Shown here in pieces: positions 1-5,458 of a DNA stretch of 5,626 nt. The stretch is from Synechococcales cyanobacterium PMM_0003 (GTDB taxonomy: Bacteria; Cyanobacteriota; Cyanobacteriia; Pseudanabaenales; Pseudanabaenaceae): positions 1 to 5,626 of the forward strand of contig CASBRC010000232.1 of assembly GCA_949128015.1 (NCBI GenBank), written 5' to 3'. The number at the start of each line of letters is the position of its first letter. Positions within the stretch are counted from its first letter, which is position 1. The position numbers and the translations under genes are program-made. The notes beneath the pieces are model-generated. The model was not told the DNA's origin. It did no database searches and saw only the letters and a program-made list of their open reading frames with translations.

Positions 1-59
1 ATTTGTGGTTCGAGTTCTTGCTCTAAATCTATTTGAGGTTCACTCACAGTTGCTTGCAT
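1..59 (-). CDS. N-terminal fragment of an unidentified minus-strand gene
   Basis: On the minus strand an ATG at 59-57 opens a frame that stays open to the left edge, reading MQATVSEPQIDLEQELEPQ before leaving the window. The visible part is acidic and Glu/Gln/Pro-rich with no recognisable motif, so I cannot name the product. Two things support a real start: a purine-rich GGCAGG-like stretch lies about 7 bases upstream, and a perfect TATAAT lies at 106-101 on the same strand, giving a leader of about 35 bases. The frame can be extended only to an in-frame stop at 86-84, and no other ATG occurs in between. The gene is divergent to the truncated ATPase frame that opens at 101. With only 19 codons visible, the coding call is an inference. 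Confidence 0.5.
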   Translation of the reverse strand, partial: MQATVSEPQIDLEQELEPQ

Positions 60-100
60 AATCTGCCTGCCAAAGTTTGGTTGTCATGCTCTTTAGGTAA

Positions 101-106
101 ATTATA
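101..106 (-). promoter_or_regulatory. Candidate -10 box for the left-edge gene
   Basis: On the minus strand, positions 106 to 101 read TATAAT, a perfect bacterial sigma-70 -10 hexamer. A transcript starting about 7 bases downstream (near 94) would have a leader of roughly 35 bases before the ATG at 59. I see no good -35 hexamer at 16-18 bases; TTGCAG at 124-119 is only 12 bases away. The box lies at the 5' edge of the open frame of the truncated ATPase, so the promoter sits at or beside the breakpoint of that gene. Confidence 0.4.
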
Positions 107-781
107 ACGCTGCGGTCTCTGCAAATAGCGATCGCTATTTATTTTGGATCTCTACTTATTGCCCCAAAACCAAAACTTAAACTTTTAGTTTTGGATGATA
201 TTTTCATTGGTCTAGATATGTCTAATCGTCTTCCTTTGATTGACATTCTCAAAGAAAAATTTAGCGATTATCAGATTTTTTTAATGACATACGATAGAGA
301 ATGGTATGAAATTCTCAAACAAAGATTAGATAGTAGGACATGGCTCTTTCAAGAACTTTATCGTGGTGTAATTGAAGACGATCTAGAAATCCCTATCTGG
401 AAACAAGACAAAGATTATCTAGAAAAGGCTGTGGATTACCTAAGTAACCATGAACTAAAAGCATCTGCTGTCTACTTGCGTAATGCATTTGAGGTCATTC
501 TTAAGCAATTTTGTAATGACAACAAAGTAAAAATCACGTACAAAGAAGAGTCTAAAAAATTGACGAGTGATGACTTTTGGCAAGAGGTAAGAAAAGCTAA
601 AAAGACAAACGGAACTTTATATGTGAATCAATTATTAGCTTTTGATGTAGAACTTTATCGTAATATCATCATGAATCCTCTGAGCCATTCACGCATTACT
701 GGTGTGTTTCGGCAAGAAATTGTAGATGCGATCGCAACTATTGAGAAATTAAAATTAGCACTATTCCCAAATAATAAATAA
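101..781 (+). pseudogene. 5'-truncated SMC/ABC-like ATPase: Walker B to C-terminal helical domain
   Basis: This is the C-terminal part of an SMC/ABC-type ATPase of the kind often found in defence islands. The frame is open from 101, just after a stop at 98, but has no ATG before 218. TTG at 191 gives 196 residues and ATG at 218 gives 187; neither has a clear Shine-Dalgarno. Homology appears to start before both, because the codons before 191 encode a hydrophobic stretch (IAIAIYFGSLLIAP) running into LLVLDD, a Walker B. The D-loop GLDMSNR (residues 7-13, numbered from the TTG) and the switch strand IFLMTYDREW (29-38) follow, with Tyr34 where ABC ATPases usually have the H-loop His. Residues about 75-195 look all-helical, with RNAFE (97-101) and RNIIMNPLSH (157-166), weakly like HEPN-type helical bundles. 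Walker A, the coiled coil and probably much of the signature region are missing, so ATP hydrolysis is not expected. The frame has no internal stops or shifts, so a shortened protein may still be made. The region is visibly AT-richer than the PBP gene, which suits acquired DNA. Confidence 0.68.
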
Positions 782-791
782 TCTAAACCAT

Positions 792-974
792 ATGGAAAAA
801 GTAATTACCAAAATTTCTATCAAACAACAAACCAGTGATTTCAAATATTGGCAGCAACAGTCACCACAAAAAAGACTAGAAGTTCTCGAACAAATTCGTC
901 AAGAGTATCATCAATATAAATACAATGCTCAACCAATATTTCAGAGGATTTATAAAATAGTTTACAAACTTTAA
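792..974 (+). CDS. Orphan 60-aa antitoxin-like small protein
   Basis: This is a basic 60-residue protein with the pattern SDFKYWQQQSPQKRLEVLEQ (15-34), then IRQEYHQYKYN and QPIFQRIYKIV near the C-terminus. From memory this matches a widespread family of short cyanobacterial and proteobacterial proteins, sometimes labelled 'toxin secretion, membrane fusion protein'. They are usually encoded just upstream of a nucleotidyltransferase-like (AbiEii/DUF6036-type) gene, in what look like toxin-antitoxin or defence pairs. Here the next 72 bases hold no such partner and the PBP gene follows, so the gene is an orphan. It starts 10 bases after the stop of the ATPase fragment and has no obvious Shine-Dalgarno, which suggests co-transcription and perhaps coupled translation. 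The usual basic end (VYRIVKR-like) is replaced by IYKIVYKL, a small divergence of the last residues. The family match is moderate; the functional role is inference. Confidence 0.6.
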   Translation: MEKVITKISIKQQTSDFKYWQQQSPQKRLEVLEQIRQEYHQYKYNAQPIFQRIYKIVYKL

Positions 975-1046
975 GCTTTAATTTTACGCGCTAACCTATA
1001 TTCGCTTTTGGAAACCGTGCTTGTAAATTTTACGTCCTAGCTATCT

Positions 1047-3308
1047 ATGAAATCGCCACAACCGCCACAGCCACCATCACAGCCAAAACCACCTAAATCC
1101 AAGTTGATGACCCAAATCCATCAACTTACACAGGTAGTTAATGGTGTATTGAAAATTAATCCGAAAGAACGTGTCCCTAAGTTGGAAGTGCGCCGATCGC
1201 AAAAAGACAAGCCTGAAATTTATGACTTAGTGGGCGATCGCTATATTCTTGGACGCAGTACAGGTAAATGCGATATTGTCGTGCAAACGCCACTCGTGAG
1301 CCAAGTCCACGCGCAACTAGTTCGCGATCGCACTAAAAAGAAAGCCCAATTTATTCTCCAAGATCAAGACTCAACTAATGGCATTTATCGCGATAAGCAG
1401 CGTCTCAAGTCAGTGCCATTGCGGCATAAAATGAAAATTACGCTGGGCCCCCCAGAACTTGCCGAAGCCGCCACCATTCGCTACCTTGATCCGCCGCCTT
1501 GGTATATTCGCACTGTGCAATATACGGGAATTGGTATTGGCGCGATCGCAGGGATGATGATTTTAGCGATCGGCTATGAACTTAGTCGTGTTCCTGACCT
1601 TAAGCCTTTACCCGTCACCCAACAAGGACCCGTAGAAGTCTTAGCTGGCGATAATATCAAACGACTCGATCCCACCGATATCGCCAACCATACAGAATAT
1701 GCTACCTTCGCCGAATTTGGGCAGTTTATTCCCAAGGCTGTAATTGCCTCTGAAGATACTTCTTTTTATTGGAATATTGGCGTTGATCCTGTGGGCGTAG
1801 CGAGAGCGCTCGTCACCAATGTCCGCAGTCGGGGCGAGCGCTTAGAAGGCGCTAGTACAGTCACACAGCAGTTAGCGAGAAATTTGCTAGGCAAAACCTA
1901 TGTAGGCACAGACGACTCCGCAGGTCGCAAATGGCGCGAGGCGGCGGCGGCAATTAAACTCACATTTACCTATAACAAAGAAGAAATTCTGCGCCTATAC
2001 CTGAATCGAGCCTATGCTGGCTATGGCGTTTATGGATTTAAAGATGCTGCCAAACTTTATTTTGGGAAGGAAGCTTCAGAACTATCTCTCTCTGAAGCAG
2101 CAACTCTAGTCGGGCTATTACCTTCACCTGAAACGATCAATCCTTTTAAAAATAAGAACTTAGCGATCGAATATCGCGATCGCATTCTCAATCGCATGGC
2201 GGAATTGGGGATGATTACTGACAAGGACGCAGAACGGGCAAGGCGATCGATCCTAATTCTTAATGAAGCCGCGAAAACTAAGCTACAGGGTTCAGTTGCT
2301 CCCTATTACTACAGCTATGTGTTTGAAGAGTTGCAAGACATTCTTGGGGACAACTTTGCTAGAGAAGGTAATCTGATCGTCGAGACAAACCTTGATCTCG
2401 CTATGCAAAAAGCTTCTGATGAAGCGCTGCGTGATGCTGTAGCTCGCGAGGGTGGGAGTTACGGCTTTAGTCAAGGGGCGATCGTCACGGTAAATAGTAG
2501 CGATGGTTCACTATTGACGATGACAGGTGGTGTCGATTACAAGGCAAGCCAGTTTAATCGCGCTTCCCAATCCCTGCGTCAATCAGGTTCCACTTTTAAA
2601 TTATTCAGCTATGCTGCCGCCGTTGATCGCGGAATTTCTCCTAGTACCACTTATTCCTGTAGTAGCCTCTCTGGGATTACTGGCTGTCACAATGGCGGTA
2701 GTGGTGCGATCGATATGTATCGGGGCTTTGCCTTGTCAGAAAACGTAGTCGCAGTCAGAGTTGCTGAGGCCGCAGGTTTCGATAATGTCGTCAAAATGGC
2801 AAAAAATTTGGGGATCACAGCCAAGCTTGATGCATCGAGCAATATGGTGCTAGGCGGCAATGAAGTCAAAATCCTAGAGATGGCAGGAGCCTATGCCACA
2901 GTCGTCAATGAGGGCAGATATATCAAGCCCCACGCGATCAGACGCATTCTCGATAGCGCTGATTGTCAAAACCCAAAAGATCGTCAAACCTGCCGCGTTA
3001 TTTTTGATGCAAGTACTTTTTTTAAGCCCCAACAAAAAATTGATGCTGGTGTTGCTAGCACAATGGTCGATATGATGCGTGGAGTTGTCCAATACGGTAC
3101 TGGGCGATCGGCGGCGATTCCTCAAGGGACTGTTATCGGTAAAACAGGAACTACTGATGAAGGTCGCGATCTTTGGTTTATTGGTGCGATGCCCAGACGA
3201 AATCTAGTTACAGCCGTTTGGCTTGGTAATGACGAAGGGGTGACAAATGGTTCAAGTGCAGTCGCGGCAAAGGTTTGGAGTGATTATATGCGTCAAGCTG
3301 CACGCTAA
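1047..3308 (+). CDS. FHA-domain class A penicillin-binding protein (PBP1A family, GT51 + transpeptidase)
   Basis: This bifunctional peptidoglycan synthase polymerises lipid II into glycan strands and cross-links them in the periplasm. Residues 1-20 are a Pro/Gln/Lys-rich tail. Residues about 45-145 are an FHA domain with its phosphothreonine-binding signature: GRS (69-71), SxxH (S85, H88) and DSTNG (108-112). A single membrane segment covers about 157-178, with no cleavable signal, so the FHA domain is cytoplasmic. GT51 follows: ED with Phe (E236, D237, F240), GASTVTQQLARNL (268-280), RKxxE (294-298), KEEILRLYLN (311-320) and the AAKLYFGK region (334-341). The transpeptidase has all three motifs: STFK (515-518, nucleophile S515), SEN (564-566) and KTGTT (699-703). 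At 753 residues it is a full-length class A PBP with no outer-membrane-activator insert evident. In the first GT51 motif the usual HxG is NxG (N243). The ATG at 1047 lacks a strong Shine-Dalgarno; TATATT at 997-1002 is a weak -10 candidate. The gene stands alone, ending in its own terminator. FHA fusion implies control by Ser/Thr phosphorylation, which is inferred from the family. Confidence 0.96.
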   Translation: MKSPQPPQPPSQPKPPKSKLMTQIHQLTQVVNGVLKINPKERVPKLEVRRSQKDKPEIYDLVGDRYILGRSTGKCDIVVQTPLVSQVHAQLVRDRTKKKAQFILQDQDSTNGIYRDKQRLKSVPLRHKMKITLGPPELAEAATIRYLDPPPWYIRTVQYTGIGIGAIAGMMILAIGYELSRVPDLKPLPVTQQGPVEVLAGDNIKRLDPTDIANHTEYATFAEFGQFIPKAVIASEDTSFYWNIGVDPVGVARALVTNVRSRGERLEGASTVTQQLARNLLGKTYVGTDDSAGRKWREAAAAIKLTFTYNKEEILRLYLNRAYAGYGVYGFKDAAKLYFGKEASELSLSEAATLVGLLPSPETINPFKNKNLAIEYRDRILNRMAELGMITDKDAERARRSILILNEAAKTKLQGSVAPYYYSYVFEELQDILGDNFAREGNLIVETNLDLAMQKASDEALRDAVAREGGSYGFSQGAIVTVNSSDGSLLTMTGGVDYKASQFNRASQSLRQSGSTFKLFSYAAAVDRGISPSTTYSCSSLSGITGCHNGGSGAIDMYRGFALSENVVAVRVAEAAGFDNVVKMAKNLGITAKLDASSNMVLGGNEVKILEMAGAYATVVNEGRYIKPHAIRRILDSADCQNPKDRQTCRVIFDASTFFKPQQKIDAGVASTMVDMMRGVVQYGTGRSAAIPQGTVIGKTGTTDEGRDLWFIGAMPRRNLVTAVWLGNDEGVTNGSSAVAAKVWSDYMRQAAR

Positions 3309-3350
3309 TAAAAAACTAGTGACCACTTCGTGGTCACTAGTTTTTTATTA
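3306..3350. terminator. Perfect 21-bp terminator hairpin overlapping the PBP stop codon
   Basis: Arms 3306-3326 and 3330-3350 are perfect reverse complements of 21 bases around a 3-base loop (TTC). The core is ACTAGTGACCAC paired with GTGGTCACTAGT, flanked by A6 on the left and T6 on the right. It is a rho-independent terminator by form and would work on both strands. The left arm begins with the TAA stop codon of the PBP gene, so the hairpin overlaps the end of the coding region. Confidence 0.9.
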
Positions 3351-3379
3351 GGAAGTTTTAAAAGTTTTGTCAAAAGCGC

Positions 3380-3407
3380 TTGACGACTGCCATAGGTGCT
3401 GTAGTAT
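3380..3407 (+). promoter_or_regulatory. Candidate sigma-70 promoter of the HU gene
   Basis: TTGACG (3380-3385) and TAGTAT (3402-3407) are separated by 16 bases and resemble -35 and -10 hexamers. The predicted transcript start is near 3414, leaving an untranslated leader of about 97 bases before the GTG at 3511. The promoter lies directly after the PBP terminator, consistent with HU as an independent transcription unit. The call rests only on hexamer similarity. Confidence 0.45.
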
Positions 3408-3497
3408 TGATTCCGTCTTAGGGATTGATGCGGCGCTTCGCACCAAAGCAATCCTGATAGCAACCCTCAAAAATTATTTCTTAATCTCAAGCGAAAT

Positions 3498-3502
3498 AGG
3501 AG
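3498..3502 (+). promoter_or_regulatory. Ribosome binding site fixing the HU start at GTG 3511
   Basis: AGGAG at 3498-3502 lies 8 bases before GTG 3511, an ideal Shine-Dalgarno spacing. It selects this GTG over the in-frame TTG at 3367, which would add 48 residues unlike any part of HU. Confidence 0.8.
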
Positions 3503-3510
3503 CTACATCT

Positions 3511-3786
3511 GTGAATAAAGGTGAATTAGTAGATGCGATCGCCGAAAAGGTATCCGTATCTAAGAAAAATATTGAATTGATCGTTACTGCGGCTCTCGAA
3601 TCAATTGTTGATGCTGTGGCTGAAGGCGATCGCGTTACTTTAGTCGGCTTTGGTTCATTCGAGCCACGCGATCGCCAAGAGCGCGAAGGTCGCAACCCTC
3701 GCACTGGTGAAAAAATGGTAATCGCCGCCACCCGCGTTCCTGCTTTTTCGGCTGGTAAGCAATTTAAAGAAAAAGTTGTGGAGTAA
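3511..3786 (+). CDS. hup: HU-family histone-like DNA-binding protein
   Basis: This is a nucleoid-associated protein that binds and bends DNA as a dimer with little sequence preference. It helps shape the nucleoid and assists replication, recombination and transcription. From the GTG at 3511 it is 91 residues, the normal HU length. The N-terminal helices (NKGELVDAIAEK, then IELIVTAALESIVDAVAEGD) give the dimer core. GFGSF (46-50) is the hallmark turn before the beta arms, and RNPRTGE (61-67) carries the arm-tip proline (P63) that intercalates in DNA. VPAFSAGKQFKEKV (76-89) is the typical C-terminal end. The frame is open further upstream to TTG 3367, but that extension is not HU-like and the Shine-Dalgarno supports 3511. 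The gene contains three HIP1 octamers (3535, 3626, 3668). It is monocistronic, bounded by terminators on both sides, and convergent with the DUF4912 gene. I judge HU rather than IHF from the sequence and length. Confidence 0.96.
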   Translation: MNKGELVDAIAEKVSVSKKNIELIVTAALESIVDAVAEGDRVTLVGFGSFEPRDRQEREGRNPRTGEKMVIAATRVPAFSAGKQFKEKVVE

Positions 3787-3824
3787 TGCTTTTTAAAGCA
3801 ATTCAAGAAACACGCAATTCAAGT

Positions 3825-3849
3825 AAAAGAGGCGCTTTGCGCCTTTTTT
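3825..3849 (+). terminator. Rho-independent terminator of the HU gene
   Basis: AGGCGC (3830-3835) pairs with GCGCCT (3839-3844) around a TTT loop and is followed by a T run to 3849. The preceding A run (3825-3828) can pair with those Ts. It lies about 40 bases after the HU stop. The spacer also holds a small GCTTT/AAAGC hairpin (3788-3799) and a 10-base direct repeat GCAATTCAAG (3798-3807 and 3814-3823). Confidence 0.85.
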
Positions 3850-3857
3850 ACCCCAAT

Positions 3858-3886
3858 AAAAAAGCCCTGCTTAGCAGGGCTTTTTT
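3858..3886. terminator. Bidirectional terminator between HU and DUF4912 genes
   Basis: Arms 3858-3870 and 3874-3886 form a perfect 13-bp stem (six A:T pairs plus GCCCTGC/GCAGGGC) with a TTA loop. A T run lies to the right (3881-3887) and an A run to the left. Read on the minus strand it sits 24 bases after the stop of the DUF4912 gene and serves as its terminator. On the plus strand it backs up the HU terminator. Confidence 0.9.
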
Positions 3887-3909
3887 TGTTGCGATCGCAT
3901 TTTAGAAAT

Positions 3910-5190
3910 TTAACTAATCCATTCAGGAATTGCTTCTTCCTTGGTGTTAGTGCGACGCTCAAGAGTTTGACGCTCGAACTTCATATGAATTGCGCGATTT
4001 TGTTCGCCATCTGATGCAACCGCAAAGATTGGATAATCTTGAATACCATCTTGGAAAGAAGTATGGAAGCGGAATGTACCGTCAGCATTGAGCTTGATCG
4101 GACGACCGCCAATGGTAACAGAAGCATCAGGCTCAGTTGCACCATAAACAATCAACTCAGCATCGGCAACTAACCAGAACTGACGAGGACGGATTGGGGC
4201 TTCGCTAGAGAAGAAACTGTAGCTGGACATACCAATGCCAGAGTAGTTGATACCACTAGCACTGACTGCACCTGCTGCAAACAAGCCTGCACCCGAAGGG
4301 AAGATGTAGGAGCTAATCGACTCAGGCGCTGGACTAACTCCTGCCTCATGCTGCATAGAGCCATAGAGTGACCCAGAGATTCTCTGAACTTCAGCTTCAC
4401 GGGCTATGTTAAAGATTTCGTCGTAGGACGATGATTCACTACTACTTGTTGTTGTTGCTTCAGGCGCAGTAGCCGCTTTCTTCTCTGGGGGAACCAAGTT
4501 GAAGAAGGTTTGACCTTTGAGGGTTTGATCCCAAGGCACAGTAATAAAATTGTCTTCCACCCATTCCGATGGGAATACTGGGGGAACATGCACAACTTTA
4601 GAACGAGTCAATACCAACCAACGACCGTCAGCACAACGATAGCCAATTTCGGCTACATAATCGCGATCGCTAATGGGGATCGGCAAATACCATTCCCGCG
4701 CCAGCTCATCGCTGTTGTATTCCTGCAAGTTGTTGGGAGTTTGGTAATCCAAGTTAACATCAGTGGCATCGTACAAGCGCAATGCCAACTGCTGCCCACC
4801 TTGGCGGCGCAGCTCTTCTTTTTGAGAATTGGGCACATCCCAATACACATAAGCCCATTGAGGATCGCGAGGTAACAGGACAATACGGCTTTCACCATAG
4901 CCACTTGGCAAATCACCAATACTTTTATCAATGGCGGCAAGTGGTTCTAGGTTTTCTTCTGTTTCTTCACTGCCTACATTAAACTTTGATGCTTCCACGA
5001 TTTCTTGTATCTCCGAATTACTACGATCTGTTTGGGTTGACGCAATACCTTGGGCTGAAAGAATAGTTTGAATATCAGCTAGTAACTGAGACTTTCGCAT
5101 TCGACTGTAACGAGAAATCTCTAGTTCTGCTGCTACTTTGCGAAGTTGACGCAAGGTCATTTCTTCTAGGGGAGGACGTTCCCTCGCCAT
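3910..5190 (-). CDS. DUF4912 protein with Rho-N/SAP-like start and Ig-like C-terminus
   Basis: I take the start at ATG 5190 (MARERPPLEEMTLRQLRKVA), which has GGAGG 8 bases upstream. An upstream TTG at 5205 would overlap that Shine-Dalgarno. The product is 426 residues. Residues about 8-45 form a helix-extended-helix segment (MTLRQLRKVAAELEISRYSR, then MRKSQLL) like the Rho N-terminal/SAP-like fold, which in other proteins contacts nucleic acid. Residues about 95-215 match the DUF4912 domain as I recall it: LLPRDPQWAYVYWDVP (105-120), REWYLPIP (165-172), VAEIGYR (179-185) and FPSEWVEDNF (206-215). Residues 240-335 are Ser/Ala/Gly-rich with low complexity, probably a flexible linker. Residues about 337-405 look like a small beta-sandwich or Ig-like domain (ELIVYGATEPDASVTIGGRP, then LNADGTFRF). 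I see no signal peptide or membrane segment, so it is probably cytoplasmic. DUF4912 proteins are common in cyanobacteria without an assigned role, and I assign none. The gene stands alone, convergent with HU. Confidence 0.9.
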   Translation of the reverse strand: MARERPPLEEMTLRQLRKVAAELEISRYSRMRKSQLLADIQTILSAQGIASTQTDRSNSEIQEIVEASKFNVGSEETEENLEPLAAIDKSIGDLPSGYGESRIVLLPRDPQWAYVYWDVPNSQKEELRRQGGQQLALRLYDATDVNLDYQTPNNLQEYNSDELAREWYLPIPISDRDYVAEIGYRCADGRWLVLTRSKVVHVPPVFPSEWVEDNFITVPWDQTLKGQTFFNLVPPEKKAATAPEATTTSSSESSSYDEIFNIAREAEVQRISGSLYGSMQHEAGVSPAPESISSYIFPSGAGLFAAGAVSASGINYSGIGMSSYSFFSSEAPIRPRQFWLVADAELIVYGATEPDASVTIGGRPIKLNADGTFRFHTSFQDGIQDYPIFAVASDGEQNRAIHMKFERQTLERRTNTKEEAIPEWIS

Positions 5191-5198
5191 ATAATTAA

Positions 5199-5203
5199 CC
5201 TCC
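5199..5203 (-). promoter_or_regulatory. Ribosome binding site fixing the DUF4912 start at 5190
   Basis: On the minus strand GGAGG spans 5203 to 5199, 8 bases before the ATG at 5190. It favours MARERPP as the true N-terminus over the longer frame starting at TTG 5205. Confidence 0.82.
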
Positions 5204-5252
5204 AACTGCTTTTAATTATGTCTATCTCAGTTACTTTGAACTAGCAATTTTC

Positions 5253-5258
5253 ACTATA
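5253..5258 (-). promoter_or_regulatory. Possible -10 box of the DUF4912 gene
   Basis: On the minus strand, 5258 to 5253 reads TATAGT, one base from the -10 consensus. It would start a transcript near 5246 with a leader of about 56 bases. There is no convincing -35 at 16-18 bases, and the sequence upstream on this strand is the left arm of the hairpin at 5260-5312. Weak support. Confidence 0.28.
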
Positions 5259-5259
5259 G

Positions 5260-5312
5260 AAATTGGTTTTTTGAAAGAACCGATGTAGGCGGCTTTTTTA
5301 AAAAACCAATTT
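5260..5312. repeat. Imperfect hairpin sharing its right arm with the next one
   Basis: AAATTGGTTTTTT at 5260-5272 is the exact reverse complement of 5300-5312. Further inside, A274-276-type A:T pairs and a CCG/CGG stem (5280-5282 with 5290-5292) around a 7-base loop continue the fold imperfectly. The right arm overlaps the left arm of the hairpin at 5307-5353 by six bases, so the two cannot both be fully paired. It could be an intergenic repeat unit or part of the leader of the DUF4912 transcript; nothing in the sequence decides. Confidence 0.6.
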
Positions 5313-5353
5313 TGGGATTTGCAGCGCCTAGGGCGCTGCAAATCCCAAAATTG
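5307..5353. repeat. Perfect 22-bp inverted repeat with 3-base loop
   Basis: Arms 5307-5328 and 5332-5353 are exact reverse complements of 22 bases around a TAG loop. The GC-rich top is GCAGCGCC/GGCGCTGC; the lower stem is TTTTGGGATTT/AAATCCCAAAA. One mismatch further out (5306/5354) is followed by three more A:T pairs. There is no T run directly after either arm, so it is not a standard terminator. It looks like a REP- or MITE-like intergenic unit of the kind seen dispersed in filamentous cyanobacteria. Confidence 0.8.
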
Positions 5354-5427
5354 ATTTCGTAATGAGGCTTGTAGGCTTTTAACTGAGAATTTGATTTTTA
5401 GCTAAATACATCTTGCCAAAGTTTTGG

Positions 5428-5458
5428 AGAATATCAATGGCTGAAAGCTTGATATTCT
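5428..5458. repeat. Minor hairpin in the right-hand intergenic region
   Basis: AGAATATCAA (5428-5437) and TTGATATTCT (5449-5458) form a 10-bp stem with an 11-base loop. CTTGCC (5412-5417) and GGCAAG (5468-5473) could close an outer 6-bp stem around it. The fold is AT-rich and may be coincidental. No gene, tRNA or other signal is visible between about 5354 and 5526. Confidence 0.35.

Larger units (their letters stand above)
128..4670. repeat. HIP1 octamer GCGATCGC, 11 copies
   Basis: Exact GCGATCGC octamers start at 128, 728, 1234, 1324, 1542, 2176, 3535, 3626, 3668, 3891 and 4663. One-base variants such as GCGATCGG (1565) and CCGATCGC (1193) also occur. This is the HIP1 palindrome, over-represented in many cyanobacterial genomes. 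Copies fall both in the core genes and in the ATPase remnant (128, 728), so the remnant has either long been resident or came from another cyanobacterium. Confidence 0.9.

Noticed and set aside
2874..3125. 83-codon minus-strand frame inside the PBP transpeptidase region
   Set aside because: It lies within well-conserved PBP coding sequence, lacks its own signals and has no recognisable product. The same applies to minus-strand frames at 2292-2474 and 2687-2869 and plus frames at 2527-2748 and 2893-3075.
3367..3510. 48-residue N-terminal extension of HU from a TTG start
   Set aside because: It does not resemble HU, overlaps the candidate promoter, and the Shine-Dalgarno at 3498-3502 points to GTG 3511.
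3474..3806. 110-codon minus-strand frame over the HU gene
   Set aside because: It is fully antisense to a clear HU gene and its Arg/Ser/Thr-rich translation shows no family features; a shadow frame.
3788..3823. Small hairpin and 10-base direct repeat after HU
   Set aside because: Too short to call a separate element; recorded within the HU terminator entry.
4510..4982. Plus-strand frames opposite the DUF4912 gene
   Set aside because: They are antisense to conserved DUF4912 domain sequence and show no ribosome binding site or family motif. The minus-strand frames at 4170-4400, 4404-4595 and 4653-4940 are out-of-frame shadows of the same gene.
5191..5205. Five-residue extension of the DUF4912 protein from TTG 5205
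   Set aside because: It would place the start within the GGAGG that serves ATG 5190.
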